NCBI RefSeq assembly: GCF_009683175.1
Contig: NZ_WKKW01000001.1
Coordinates: 806,001-870,000, forward strand
Direction of reading: 5' to 3'
Origin: Bifidobacterium asteroides
Lineage (GTDB): Bacteria; Actinomycetota; Actinomycetes; Actinomycetales; Bifidobacteriaceae
DNA length: 64,000 bases
This document shows, one piece after another, positions 9,801 through 16,762 of this stretch (its first letter is position 1; every line of letters begins with the position of its first letter). Under the pieces are notes generated by a model. The model was not told the DNA's origin. It worked only from the letters and a program-made list of their open reading frames with translations, and did not search any database. The position numbers and the translations under genes were made by a program.

Positions 9801-9933
9801 CACCTACTATAGAAGGGTCCTTGAGGACGGGGCCATTCACTCTGCGCCTCTGCTCATGGCCCTGCCCTGCAGTCGGGATCACGCCGGTATCTGTCGATTT
9901 CTCATGCTTGGGATCGCTGGTCAACCCAGTCAT
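6802..9933 (-). CDS. P2A-type (calcium-like) cation-transporting ATPase
   Basis: A 1043-residue P-type ATPase. Features in order are an N-terminal cation-ATPase domain (DEAEAARRLDRFGPNEL), TM1-2, the actuator motif LTGES, and TM3-4 with PEGLTAILTVVLALG. The phosphorylation loop SDKTGTLTRNEMT has its catalytic Asp near residue 381. The nucleotide-binding domain contains KGAPD, the hinge is MTGDGVNDAPAVK, and a six-helix C-terminal cation-ATPase domain follows. The PEGL motif and the overall architecture match bacterial SERCA/PMCA-like Ca2+ (sometimes Mn2+) exporters of the plasma membrane. The start at 9933 follows AGGAG. Upstream in-frame codons run into the duplicated promoter region and are probably untranslated leader. 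The insertion at about residues 460-510 and the acidic N-terminal tail vary in this family. Ion specificity cannot be read from the sequence with certainty. Confidence 0.93.
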   Translation of the reverse strand: MTGLTSDPKHEKSTDTGVIPTAGQGHEQRRRVNGPVLKDPSIVGVDQVALALNVDPDRGLDEAEAARRLDRFGPNELAGAPPVPAWREFLQQFKDPLVYLLLAATAISLVPWVVERSHPASGGGEPLPFDAIVIMIILILNAALGYAQEAKAERAVDALASMTAPHASVLRCGRVVSLETSRIVPGDVVVLAEGDSVGADGRLFQAAGLRVAEASLTGESLPVGKRPGRLDQPKALGDRTNMVFNGTAVTQGNGRMIVTSTGMDTQVGKIADMLADTQEEPTPLQKEMARVSKLLGLAVCLIAALVLAALALMEGFQTTQDLIDSLLMAVSLAVAAVPEGLTAILTVVLALGVQRMAKHHAIVKKLSSVETLGSASVICSDKTGTLTRNEMTVERVVVPSGQVRLTGTGYAPEGTMQPFEASGSDDQQLTDTIGSSLAEAVEETLMVGAIANDGDLHWQPVEAEPDSQAQSGSGQGHWQSVGDPTEVSLIVAARKVGADAKADSYRRLAEIPFTSERKLMSVLAAPNDDNERESRLFCKGAPDVLLGRCDRILDGGQVRPMTSADRERILAQVSSLSADAYRTLGQAFRPVSDQELSALAEADAGEWPSSTVGTDQTDRLPEKSQHAPAIRLSADKVIQESTRLESNLIWTGMVGIIDPPRTEVRHAVDQAHKAGIRTIMITGDHPLTAARIAGDLGIIKPGQPACTGEQLDAMDSDQLRETTSKVSVYARVAPEHKLKIVESLQDQGKVVAMTGDGVNDAPAVKTADIGVAMGITGAEVTKESAKMILADDNFATIVQAVREGRGIFDNIRKFLRYLLSSNMGEVFTVFGGVVFAGLLGISQPGMAGVTVPLLATQLLWINLLTDAAPALAMGVDPQTDDLMDRPPRSVSDRVIDRDMWVDIIYIGLVMALVTLIGMDMHLSGGLFTDRSVQAIGHEAQIREARTMGFTILVFAQLFNALASRSSRKSAFQGLFSNPWLWGAIGISILLQLLVIYVPFLGEAFGTVPLQPQAWLECIALASLVLIASELRKLLNWAVRRIRA

Positions 9934-9953
9934 GCCACTCTCCTGCTTATGCC

Positions 9954-10088
9954 ACGGAGTAGTCAACGCTTCAGAGGCCCGTTGGAAGAAATCAGAGGCG
10001 GCCAGACCAAAACGCTGCGTGGATGCTTGCCAAGTTGAACCAATAATATACATAAACACGGCCGAAGTCGTCAAGGCCTTTGCTTCAG
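9954..10088. repeat. 135-bp direct repeat, left copy
   Basis: This segment matches 15070-15204 in the same orientation without gaps; I count about 19 mismatches in 135 positions (roughly 86% identity). It contains the promoter and leader of the P-type ATPase gene. The two copies bracket the peptide/ABC-transporter island. Confidence 0.9.
10045..10074 (-). promoter_or_regulatory. Predicted promoter of the P-type ATPase gene
   Basis: Minus strand: -35 TTGACG (10074-10069), an 18-base spacer, -10 TATATT (10050-10045). This predicts a transcript start near 10038 and a leader of about 100 bases. Both hexamers and the spacing are conserved in the second repeat copy. Confidence 0.65.
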
Positions 10089-10166
10089 TATGCATTCTCA
10101 GGCCTGTCTCATGACAGAGACGGTATCTTTGCTGCACTTAACTTGGCAGCGCCCTAGTTGCCGAAT

Positions 10167-10184
10167 CCCCCCCCCCAAAAAAAA
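10167..10184. repeat. Homopolymer tract C10-A8
   Basis: Ten C followed directly by eight A, in the intergenic region at the left edge of the peptide island. Such a tract is prone to slippage and to sequencing error. It lies outside any gene I can support. Confidence 0.9.
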
Positions 10185-10438
10185 TACTAGATCTTCATTA
10201 GAAAAGCTTTAATCAATTTGGGCTCATCTGGCATAAAAACCCTTATCTGCCCTGAGAATCCTATTTAAGACCCTCTTGTGATTATTCGACAGGCTCAGCT
10301 GGCGTTATCTGAGCAGTAAATAGTCTTATAGGCCAACCATGGTAGTTCTTGCCAGCCGTCTGCCCTAACGATCCTTTCAGTGGAGACACCATTGGAAATA
10401 GCACTAAACACGAGAAAGAGAGGAGAGAGACGGACAAA

Positions 10439-10558
10439 ATGCACAACATTATCGATCTGCAGAATAGTAATATCGCCATGAATGATGAAGCCGCTCATCA
10501 TAGCGGCGTCAGCATATTTGCATGCCACGGCGGTGGGCATGATAATATCTGGAGTTGA
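10439..10558 (+). CDS. Class III lanthipeptide-like precursor peptide
   Basis: A 39-residue peptide with ATG at 10439, preceded by a purine-rich GAGAGGAGAGAGA ribosome binding region. The N-terminal leader carries IIDLQ at residues 4-8; class III lanthipeptide leaders have a comparable (I/L)(L/F)(D/E)LQ helix that docks on the LanKC synthetase (labyrinthopeptin ILELQ, RamS LFDLQ). A short polar, acidic segment precedes a core starting at Ser22. That core contains SGVSIFAC, which is Ser-x2-Ser-x3-Cys, the labionin-forming spacing seen in labyrinthopeptin. A GGG-containing tail ending in Trp-Ser follows. The ABC ATPase and FtsX-type permease downstream could provide immunity, and the broken exporter could once have secreted it. 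No LanKC gene is visible within the window. The assignment is from motifs and context; the frame is short enough that chance coding cannot be excluded. Confidence 0.6.
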   Translation: MHNIIDLQNSNIAMNDEAAHHSGVSIFACHGGGHDNIWS

Positions 10559-10756
10559 TGGACCTGCAGCTAATCCACAAAAATATGCCACTGCGATGAC
10601 GCATTCATCAAAATGGCATGGGCTGTCATTTTTGCCCTGATGACGGCAGGGACAACAGTCATGTAAGTCTATGGGCGCCATCCTTGTATGGCATCCATAG
10701 CAATATTCTGATGAAGATTTATAAGTCGCGAGAACGGCGATGATGGGAGAACGGTG

Positions 10757-11458
10757 ATGAGTGGTGCTTCAGTGAGTTCAAATGGATTGACAATGACGGT
10801 GACTCCGAGGAAGGATGATTCGATCACCATCCTCGACCATGTCGACTTCCATGCTGAGCCCGGAAGAATCACGGGGATTGTCGGCCCCTCAGGCAGCGGA
10901 AAGTCCACCTTGCTGTACTGCCTTTCGGGGTTGGAACGTGCGACATCCGGAAGCATCTCCCTTCTAGGGCATGACATCACACATATGCGAGCGTCCGCGC
11001 TCACTCGGTTTCGGCGTCGACATCTGGGATTCGTGTTTCAATCCTACAACCTGATCACGAGCATGACGGTGGAGGAGAACCTCGCGCTGCCATTCACCCT
11101 GCGCGGCCGTCGACTCCCCAAGCAAAAAGCGGATGAGATGTTGCGGTACTTCGGATTGGCAAACGAGAAAAAAAGGAGCGTGACGATGCTCTCAGGCGGA
11201 GAGCAGCAACGTGTCGCGCTTGCACGAGTGCTGCTCTCCGATGCAGATATCATTTTCGCCGACGAGCCGACTGGAGCCTTGGATCAGGAATCTGGCGCCA
11301 AGGTCATGCAGGTGTTCAAAAGCCTGGCTATGGATGCGGGCAGGACCGTAGTAATAGTGACCCACAGTGGAGAGGTAGCCGGACAGTGCGACCAGATCGT
11401 TGAGGTCCGTGATGGCCACGTGCTGAACGCTGATACGGAGAGCGGGGCCCGCATATGA
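10757..11458 (+). CDS. ABC transporter ATP-binding protein, MacB/LolD type
   Basis: A 233-residue nucleotide-binding subunit with Walker A GPSGSGKST near residue 45, the Q-loop in FVFQSYNLI, signature LSGGEQQRVALARVL, Walker B DIIFADEPTGALD and a switch His in VIVTHSG. The EPTGALD and FQSYNL motifs are typical of the MacB/LolD/BceA group that pairs with FtsX-type permeases. The ATG at 10757 follows GGGAG; a GTG three bases earlier is the alternative. The TGA overlaps the permease ATG by four bases. Members of this group expel or detach antimicrobial peptides. Position just after the lanthipeptide-like gene suggests self-immunity, which is inference. Confidence 0.92.
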   Translation: MSGASVSSNGLTMTVTPRKDDSITILDHVDFHAEPGRITGIVGPSGSGKSTLLYCLSGLERATSGSISLLGHDITHMRASALTRFRRRHLGFVFQSYNLITSMTVEENLALPFTLRGRRLPKQKADEMLRYFGLANEKKRSVTMLSGGEQQRVALARVLLSDADIIFADEPTGALDQESGAKVMQVFKSLAMDAGRTVVIVTHSGEVAGQCDQIVEVRDGHVLNADTESGARI

Positions 11459-12885
11459 GGGGCGCACTCTCTGATCTGAAAGCAGCCCCGGCCGTATGGG
11501 CCGGCGTATGGCTGTCACTAATCGTTTCCCAGACCGCTGTGTGCACTATCGTCGCCGCGCGCAGGGCTATTGATGCCGCTTACCACGGACCGGATGCCGG
11601 GTTAGGCGCCAACCTTTCCGGCCCAGCAATGCTGTTCAGCGTGGTCATAGCCGTGTTCGTGATGCTGTGGGTCGTGACCGCCGCTCTGAACCAGCGCAGG
11701 CACCAACTAGCATTGCTGGTCCTTCAAGGCGCCACGCCCTGGCAGCTGCTCTTCGGGAATCTGGCTATCATCATCGTCCTATTCATCTTGGCAGCAGTAG
11801 CGTCATCCCTCCTGACGCCGCTGGCAGCACCATATCTGTTCGACCTCCTGGCCAGAGCATTCGAGCTGAAACTGACGTATCAAGCAACCCAGCTGCTGGC
11901 ATCCATCGGCACTGGGTTGGCCATTGCCGGAGTCGCCGTCCTTGCAGGCACAGTGCTGACCGTGCGCACACTATCCAAGATCAGGCCGATAGAGGCGCTT
12001 CGGCAGTCACAAAACCCGCCGAGACAAGTGAACGCATTCCGTGTTCTGCTAGGCGCATCGTTGCTCGTGGGAGCGATATGCGCGCTCATCATCCCGGGGA
12101 CAGCTACACGCAAGATAGACTCTGGCGAGCTCGCCACGCACATTTCCGGCAGGAATCCCATAGAGTCCAGAGTGACAGGATTCATTGGGTTCTCCATGGG
12201 AGGCATGTTCCTCCTGATCTTCGCATTGGCTGTTCTGGCTCCCTATGTCATGCACTGGTTCACCAAAGGATGGACGCATCTTCTCCCCCTGCCATTCAGC
12301 ACCTGGAAACTCGCTAGGCAGCAGGCCGTTGGGAGGATCCAACGACAGAACGCGACCATCATTCCCATGACGGCCGGCTTGTCGTTGCTCATGACTTTCT
12401 CTGGTGTGTTGCATACGCTGACCGACAGCCTCAAGAATTTCGCCAGTAACGGCCATTCCATGAACGTGAACCCACACATGCTGACGAACCTGATGGCCAT
12501 GCTCGGCCCTGCGCTCATCATCGCTTTGGTGGGCGCAATCTCCGGACTGATGATCACCGCACGAGGGCGACGCCTGGATCTGGCGCTGACATACGTATCC
12601 GGTGCCAGTACCGGACAGTTGCGCATTTTGGGAGCCCTCGATGGTCTCATTTCGATGGTCACCTCGGTGCTGCTCGCCTTCGTCATCACACTGCTCAGCA
12701 CCTGCGGCACCGCCTTCATGCTGCAACGATATCTGGGAAGCGCAAAGATAAGCGTTCAATGGGGATATTGGGCGGTCATCGCACTCCTCGCTATTGTCGT
12801 AGGCGCCCTCGTCACAGGCGTGCAGGCGCTGTGCGCGCGTTCCGAGGATTCTGTGAGGGTCATATCACGTGCAGTCGGTGAGTAA
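11455..12885 (+). CDS. FtsX-family ABC permease
   Basis: A 476-residue integral membrane protein with about eight to ten predicted helices arranged as two FtsX-like repeats. The first, around residues 55-180, ends in the cytoplasmic LRTLSKIRPIEALRQ segment typical of FtsX domains. The second, around 300-470, includes a helical hairpin near TARGRRLDLALTYVSGAS. It starts in the ATGA overlap with the ATPase gene, so the two subunits form one transporter. There is no large extracellular sensing domain like that of BceB. Likely substrates are peptides or lipids at the outer membrane face. Given the preceding small gene, immunity to the cognate peptide is the simplest suggestion. It appears intact. 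Confidence 0.88.
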   Translation: MRGALSDLKAAPAVWAGVWLSLIVSQTAVCTIVAARRAIDAAYHGPDAGLGANLSGPAMLFSVVIAVFVMLWVVTAALNQRRHQLALLVLQGATPWQLLFGNLAIIIVLFILAAVASSLLTPLAAPYLFDLLARAFELKLTYQATQLLASIGTGLAIAGVAVLAGTVLTVRTLSKIRPIEALRQSQNPPRQVNAFRVLLGASLLVGAICALIIPGTATRKIDSGELATHISGRNPIESRVTGFIGFSMGGMFLLIFALAVLAPYVMHWFTKGWTHLLPLPFSTWKLARQQAVGRIQRQNATIIPMTAGLSLLMTFSGVLHTLTDSLKNFASNGHSMNVNPHMLTNLMAMLGPALIIALVGAISGLMITARGRRLDLALTYVSGASTGQLRILGALDGLISMVTSVLLAFVITLLSTCGTAFMLQRYLGSAKISVQWGYWAVIALLAIVVGALVTGVQALCARSEDSVRVISRAVGE

Positions 12886-12907
12886 CCACCCCCAACAAAG
12901 GACGAAA

Positions 12908-14837
12908 ATGTCGCCACACAAGCGGAATAGTAATGAGAAAACCGCATCTTTGATAGACGTGCCCCGCCTTTTGAAATCCATAAGGGTGTTTTATTCACGG
13001 TTAGTCTGCTAAGTATAGCGAGCGCCCTCTTAAATCTGGCTCAGCCACAGCTTGTCAATGTCATTCTTGGACGCGTGCAGCATAACATGCGATCCGCAGT
13101 GCCCCTCTAATAGCGTTGGCAGGAGTGTTTCTGTCCGGCGCAGCAATCACTTCTTTTGACGCTTACCTGCTGTTGAACGATATGAGACGGTCTCTAGTAA
13201 TGCATATTCTGCATTTGCCGTTCAAAGATCTGGACCAGTCGCATACAGGCAACGTAATTTCTATTATTTCATCTGATACAAATGAACTGAAGCGATTGCT
13301 GACCGATAATTGCCAGAAGTGTTTGGCACTTTACTGGTGTTCATAGGCGCGTGTGTGGGAATGGTCATAATCAGTCCCGTCATGTTCGTTATCTCTCTTT
13401 CGACCTGTCTTGTTACTGTCGGTTTACTGGTAGTCTTATCCGGAAAATTACGAGACTGCTCCAGAGGGGCTCAAACGGCCATAGGAGATATGACGTCTGC
13501 AGCCACTGATGCTTTGATGAGTTTGAAAAGGATCAGGGCCTTCAACGCCACGGAGCGTGAGACCAATAAAATCGGCGAGAAGCCAGGCAAGCGTGCACAT
13601 CCGGTCGTCTAATTTCAAAGAAGCAGTCACTGATATGGCCATCAGGAATGGCCTTAATGCAGTTGTGCCTGATGGTTGTATCGGGAATCGGCGCTTTCCA
13701 AGTGGCCAAAGGAGTGATGACTGTTCAGCAACTGGTAACTTCTCTATGTACCTAGAAATGATGCCCACGCCTATGGCGACACTTTCTTCGACATATAGCA
13801 GACTGTTCAGAGCGTTGGGCGCGAACTCCAGCATTCAAGCGATAATGAGAATGCCGACCGAAGATGCGACATCAGCATGAGCAGTATCCAGTAGGGTCCA
13901 AAGGAAGGTCACCAACTCCGATCAGATTGACATCGATCTTGACCATGCTGATATTCCGTATGATGACGCACGGAACAATCGTGGCGGGCTCCAATTGAAT
14001 GAAGCGGGCGTGCATATGAAAGGCGGTGTCGTCTACGCGATAGTCGGACCATCCGAAGCGGGCAAATCAACCATGCTGGCCCTTATAAGGGTATTCTATA
14101 AGCCAAATCATGGCCATGTTCTCTTTAATGGTATTGATCTTTCAACTCTCAGCTCCTCTTATGTACGTTCTCTGATCGGCTATATAGAACACGATGCCCC
14201 CATATATTCCGGTTCTTCCAGAACGAATCTGGCGATGAACAAGAACGGCGTATCCGATGAAGGCTGCTGGAATGCCTTAAATAAGGTGAACCTCACGCCA
14301 AAGTGAGAGACACCTTCGATGGATTGGATACCCCAGCAGGCAACGCGGTGTATTGCTGAGTAGCGGTGAACGCTATCGCTTGGCCCTGGCAAGGCTGTTG
14401 TCCATAAGGCGGCCGATCATGCTGCTTGACGAAACAACATACCATTTAGACGCTAAAAACGAGGAGCTCGTCGCACAAGTCATTCATGCCAATTCCCCGG
14501 AGCAGACAATAGTCATGGCGGCACAGAGAATACAATCAATCGCTTCGTCAAATAGAATCATGGTTTTGGCCAATAGAACTATCAATGGTTTCCTTTGGAA
14601 AATATTGTCTGCCAATTCTACTCTCCTATATGTATTGCTGTTAATAAACTTGATACCAATGTGAATAATTTGGCTATATATAAATATGCGCGGAAAATAC
14701 GATCCACCGGCAGCAAGGTTCTCACCTCAACAAAGGAACAGACGATTCAAACTATCGTCTTGCCCTCTAAAGATATCTTTAATGACATTTATTGGCTGCT
14801 TGGTTTCCAGCATGATATGCAGTCATTACTAGACTGA
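12908..14837 (+). pseudogene. Multiply frameshifted ABC exporter (fused TMD-NBD)
   Basis: The ATG at 12908 has an AAAGGA site. Reading across frames reconstructs one ABC-type exporter of about 600 residues. The first pieces are LLKSIR, then VSLLSIASALLNLAQPQLV, then GVFLSGAAITSFDAYLL and RRSLVMHILHLPFKDLD. Next come GTLLVFIGACVGMVIISPV and a long cytoplasmic loop (GDMTSAATDALMSLKRIRA). The ATPase half has Walker A GPSEAGKST, D-loop region FYKPNHGHVLFNGIDLS, signature LSSGERYRLALARLL and Walker B PIMLLDETTYHLD. At least six frame changes separate the pieces, with breaks near 13000, 13110, 13310, 13600, 13750-13990, 14310 and 14600. No intact product is possible. The C-terminal KLDTNVNN piece lies in a further frame after 14600. 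It was probably the exporter of the adjacent peptide cluster. Confidence 0.85.
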
Positions 14838-15069
14838 CCACGGGATATCTAGCAGTAAAGTTTAGCTGGGAGTACAGCACGTGAACCTTACACAGGGCAC
14901 GCAGGAATAAATCTTGGAATTGCTCATTGTCAAGACATGACCCTCGCTGTTCCGCACAGTCAATCAGCTATCTGTTTTTTGATGACTATATGATCACGAC
15001 GATGTTGATCGCCTACGGGCTTAAGGAGCCGGACCGGGCATCAGACCGCTGGTTAATAGCCTAAACGAG
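14838..15069. other. Degenerate remnant, possible end of a lost biosynthetic gene
   Basis: No intact gene. One plus frame (14859-14984 region) gives TGHAGINLGIAHC, faintly reminiscent of a LanC-like cyclase motif. A second frame gives a continuous peptide ending at the TAA near 15064. Either could be the tail of a deleted synthetase gene, but the resemblance is weak and is recorded only because of the context. Confidence 0.25.
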
Positions 15070-15204
15070 ACGGAGTAGTCAACGCTTCGAGGGCCTGTTG
15101 AAAGAAATCAGAGGCGGCCAAACCAAAACGCTGCGTGGATGTTTACCAAGTTGAACCAAGAATATACATAAATCAGGCTATGCTCGTCAAGTTCTTTGCT
15201 TCAG
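15070..15204. repeat. 135-bp direct repeat, right copy
   Basis: Ungapped counterpart of 9954-10088 with about 19 mismatches. In this copy the frame that reads into the ATPase leader is broken by stops, and no ATPase gene follows on the minus strand. Confidence 0.9.
15161..15190 (-). promoter_or_regulatory. Orphan promoter copy within the right repeat
   Basis: Minus strand TTGACG (15190-15185), 18-base spacer, TATATT (15166-15161), identical hexamers to the ATPase promoter. It points leftward into the decayed island, antisense to the exporter pseudogene, where no minus-strand gene is seen. Confidence 0.5.
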
Positions 15205-15252
15205 GGCGTATCAGCCGACTTTCCATGCCGATACGCCCGAAGACAGACGACC

Positions 15253-16578
15253 CTACTTGACCGAGCGGATCAGCATGATGACCGCCGCGCCGATCAGCAC
15301 CATGACGATGGCCACGGGGAAGATGAACACATACCCGGCACGGATCACCAGGACCGAGACCAGTACTGGGGCGATGACCTGTCCTAGGGTATTGGCCAGG
15401 TTCAGGATGCCCAGATCCTTACCAGCTTCGTTCTTGTTCGGCAGCACATCAACATTCAGGGCCTGGTCCACCGAGGTATAGATGCCATTGCCCAAGCCAG
15501 CGATGCCCGCGTAGCACATCATGCCCACTGCCGTCGGGAACACCCACGGAAGTGCAATGCCCAGGGCCAGGATGCAGGAGCTGACCGCCACGATGGCCTT
15601 GCGACGGCGAAGCTTGTCCGATATGGGACCAGAGATTATCGAAGCAAGGAAAGTGACCACCATCGAAATGACGGACATCGTAGAAATTGTACTGGCCGAC
15701 TCCGCCACTGAAAGCCCGCAATACTTTTGCAGAATGTAAAGCTGATAAGTAGCGACCATCGACGAACCTATCATCATAAAGAGCCTGCCACCGAGAGCCA
15801 GGTAGAAGTCACGACTCCCCTTGGTCGGCGGAGTGAAGGAGACCCGCAGCCGGTGCCAAAGCCCTTGCTTCTGGTTACCCTTTCCATTACGCGCAGCCGT
15901 TGCTGCGGCACTTTCAACAGCGGAATGCTCACGCGGCCAAATGATGACGGTGAGAATGCCGGTGACCGCAAACAGGCAGATACCGAGGATGAAGCCCACC
16001 TGCATGTGACCAATGAATCGGGCTCCTATCAGGGTGCCTAGGGACTGCCCTACGATGCTACCGCCTCCATAGAAGGCAGAGAAAGTGCCGCGAGTGGACT
16101 CGGGTATCCGGTCCGAGAGCACCGCAACAGCCGGCGCAATCATCATGTTGACGCCCACCTGCACCAGGCACCAGCCGGCCACGATGGTAGGAATAGTCAC
16201 TGCCTGTGCCGTGTAGAGATAGCCCAGCGCAGTGACAATTCCGCCGGCCACAACCCAGGGTGTGCGCTTGCCCAGCCGCGAGTGCGACATATCAGACAGG
16301 GCGCCGAATATCACATTGGACACCAAAGCGAATACGCATCCGACTGAATTCATCGTGCCCAGTATGGCCTCGGGAACGCCGATGCCAAGATCCGTGAACC
16401 GCTGCGGCAGGAGGACCTGGGAGCCGGAGGTGCCGGCGGTCATCCACAGTACTGAAAACAGGCAGAAGCCTACGCCGAAGCGGATTTTCTCTGCTCGTGT
16501 CAGAGGACGACCCGTATCCGGCGCCAATGCATCCGACGACGATGTCGCCTTCTGAACCTGCTCAACCGTATCAACCAT
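15253..16578 (-). CDS. MFS transporter, third gene of the rhamnoside operon
   Basis: A 441-residue major facilitator protein with about 12 helices, an N-terminal half containing GALSDMSHSRLGKRTPWV (loop 2-3 motif) and a C-terminal repeat with GPISDKLRRRKAI. The long hydrophilic central loop follows IIWPREHS. The SRLGKRTPW segment resembles glycoside/sucrose-type sugar symporters, so uptake of a sugar or glycoside is likely. It lies 185 bases downstream of the alpha-L-rhamnosidase gene, past a strong hairpin, and in the same direction. This suggests import of rhamnose-containing substrates or their products. The start at 16578 is preceded by a GGAG site. The gene ends just before the right-hand 135-bp repeat. 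Confidence 0.88.
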   Translation of the reverse strand: MVDTVEQVQKATSSSDALAPDTGRPLTRAEKIRFGVGFCLFSVLWMTAGTSGSQVLLPQRFTDLGIGVPEAILGTMNSVGCVFALVSNVIFGALSDMSHSRLGKRTPWVVAGGIVTALGYLYTAQAVTIPTIVAGWCLVQVGVNMMIAPAVAVLSDRIPESTRGTFSAFYGGGSIVGQSLGTLIGARFIGHMQVGFILGICLFAVTGILTVIIWPREHSAVESAAATAARNGKGNQKQGLWHRLRVSFTPPTKGSRDFYLALGGRLFMMIGSSMVATYQLYILQKYCGLSVAESASTISTMSVISMVVTFLASIISGPISDKLRRRKAIVAVSSCILALGIALPWVFPTAVGMMCYAGIAGLGNGIYTSVDQALNVDVLPNKNEAGKDLGILNLANTLGQVIAPVLVSVLVIRAGYVFIFPVAIVMVLIGAAVIMLIRSVK

Positions 16579-16714
16579 TTCACATACTCCAATCCTTTAC
16601 AGGGGAGCACCATGCTCCATCCGAGCTTCTTTGCTCTTCCGCAGACGTACAGCTGTGTTGTTGCTCCGCTTCTACGAGGATCAGCCACGACAGAATGCGT
16701 CATGCATAGCTTTC

Positions 16715-16755
16715 TGGGCCGACCAGTTCCAAACAGTCAGGACCTGGTCGGCCCA
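16715..16755 (-). terminator. Intercistronic hairpin after the rhamnosidase gene
   Basis: Perfect 12-base arms TGGGCCGACCAG (16715-16726) and CTGGTCGGCCCA (16744-16755) with a 17-base loop, 7 bases past the GH78 stop. There is no T-run on the minus strand, so it more likely attenuates read-through or stabilises the upstream mRNA than fully terminates. Confidence 0.6.
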
Positions 16756-16762
16756 GCAGCAG

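Noticed and set aside
10349-10438. N-terminal extension of the lanthipeptide-like gene to an ATG at 10349
   Set aside because: No ribosome binding site; it would place the IIDLQ motif far from the N-terminus, and the purine-rich site lies just before 10439.
10627-10642. 16-base sequence CATTTTTGCCCTGATG, also present near 42585-42600
   Set aside because: A 16-base exact match between two places in 64 kb is near what chance allows, and the flanks do not align.
10613-10672. Second mini-peptide after the precursor gene
   Set aside because: A short hydrophobic frame with no ribosome binding site and no RiPP-like features.
10295-10681. 128-codon minus-strand frame opposite the lanthipeptide-like gene
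   Set aside because: It lacks a ribosome binding site, has no recognisable motif and is antisense to the better supported small plus-strand gene.
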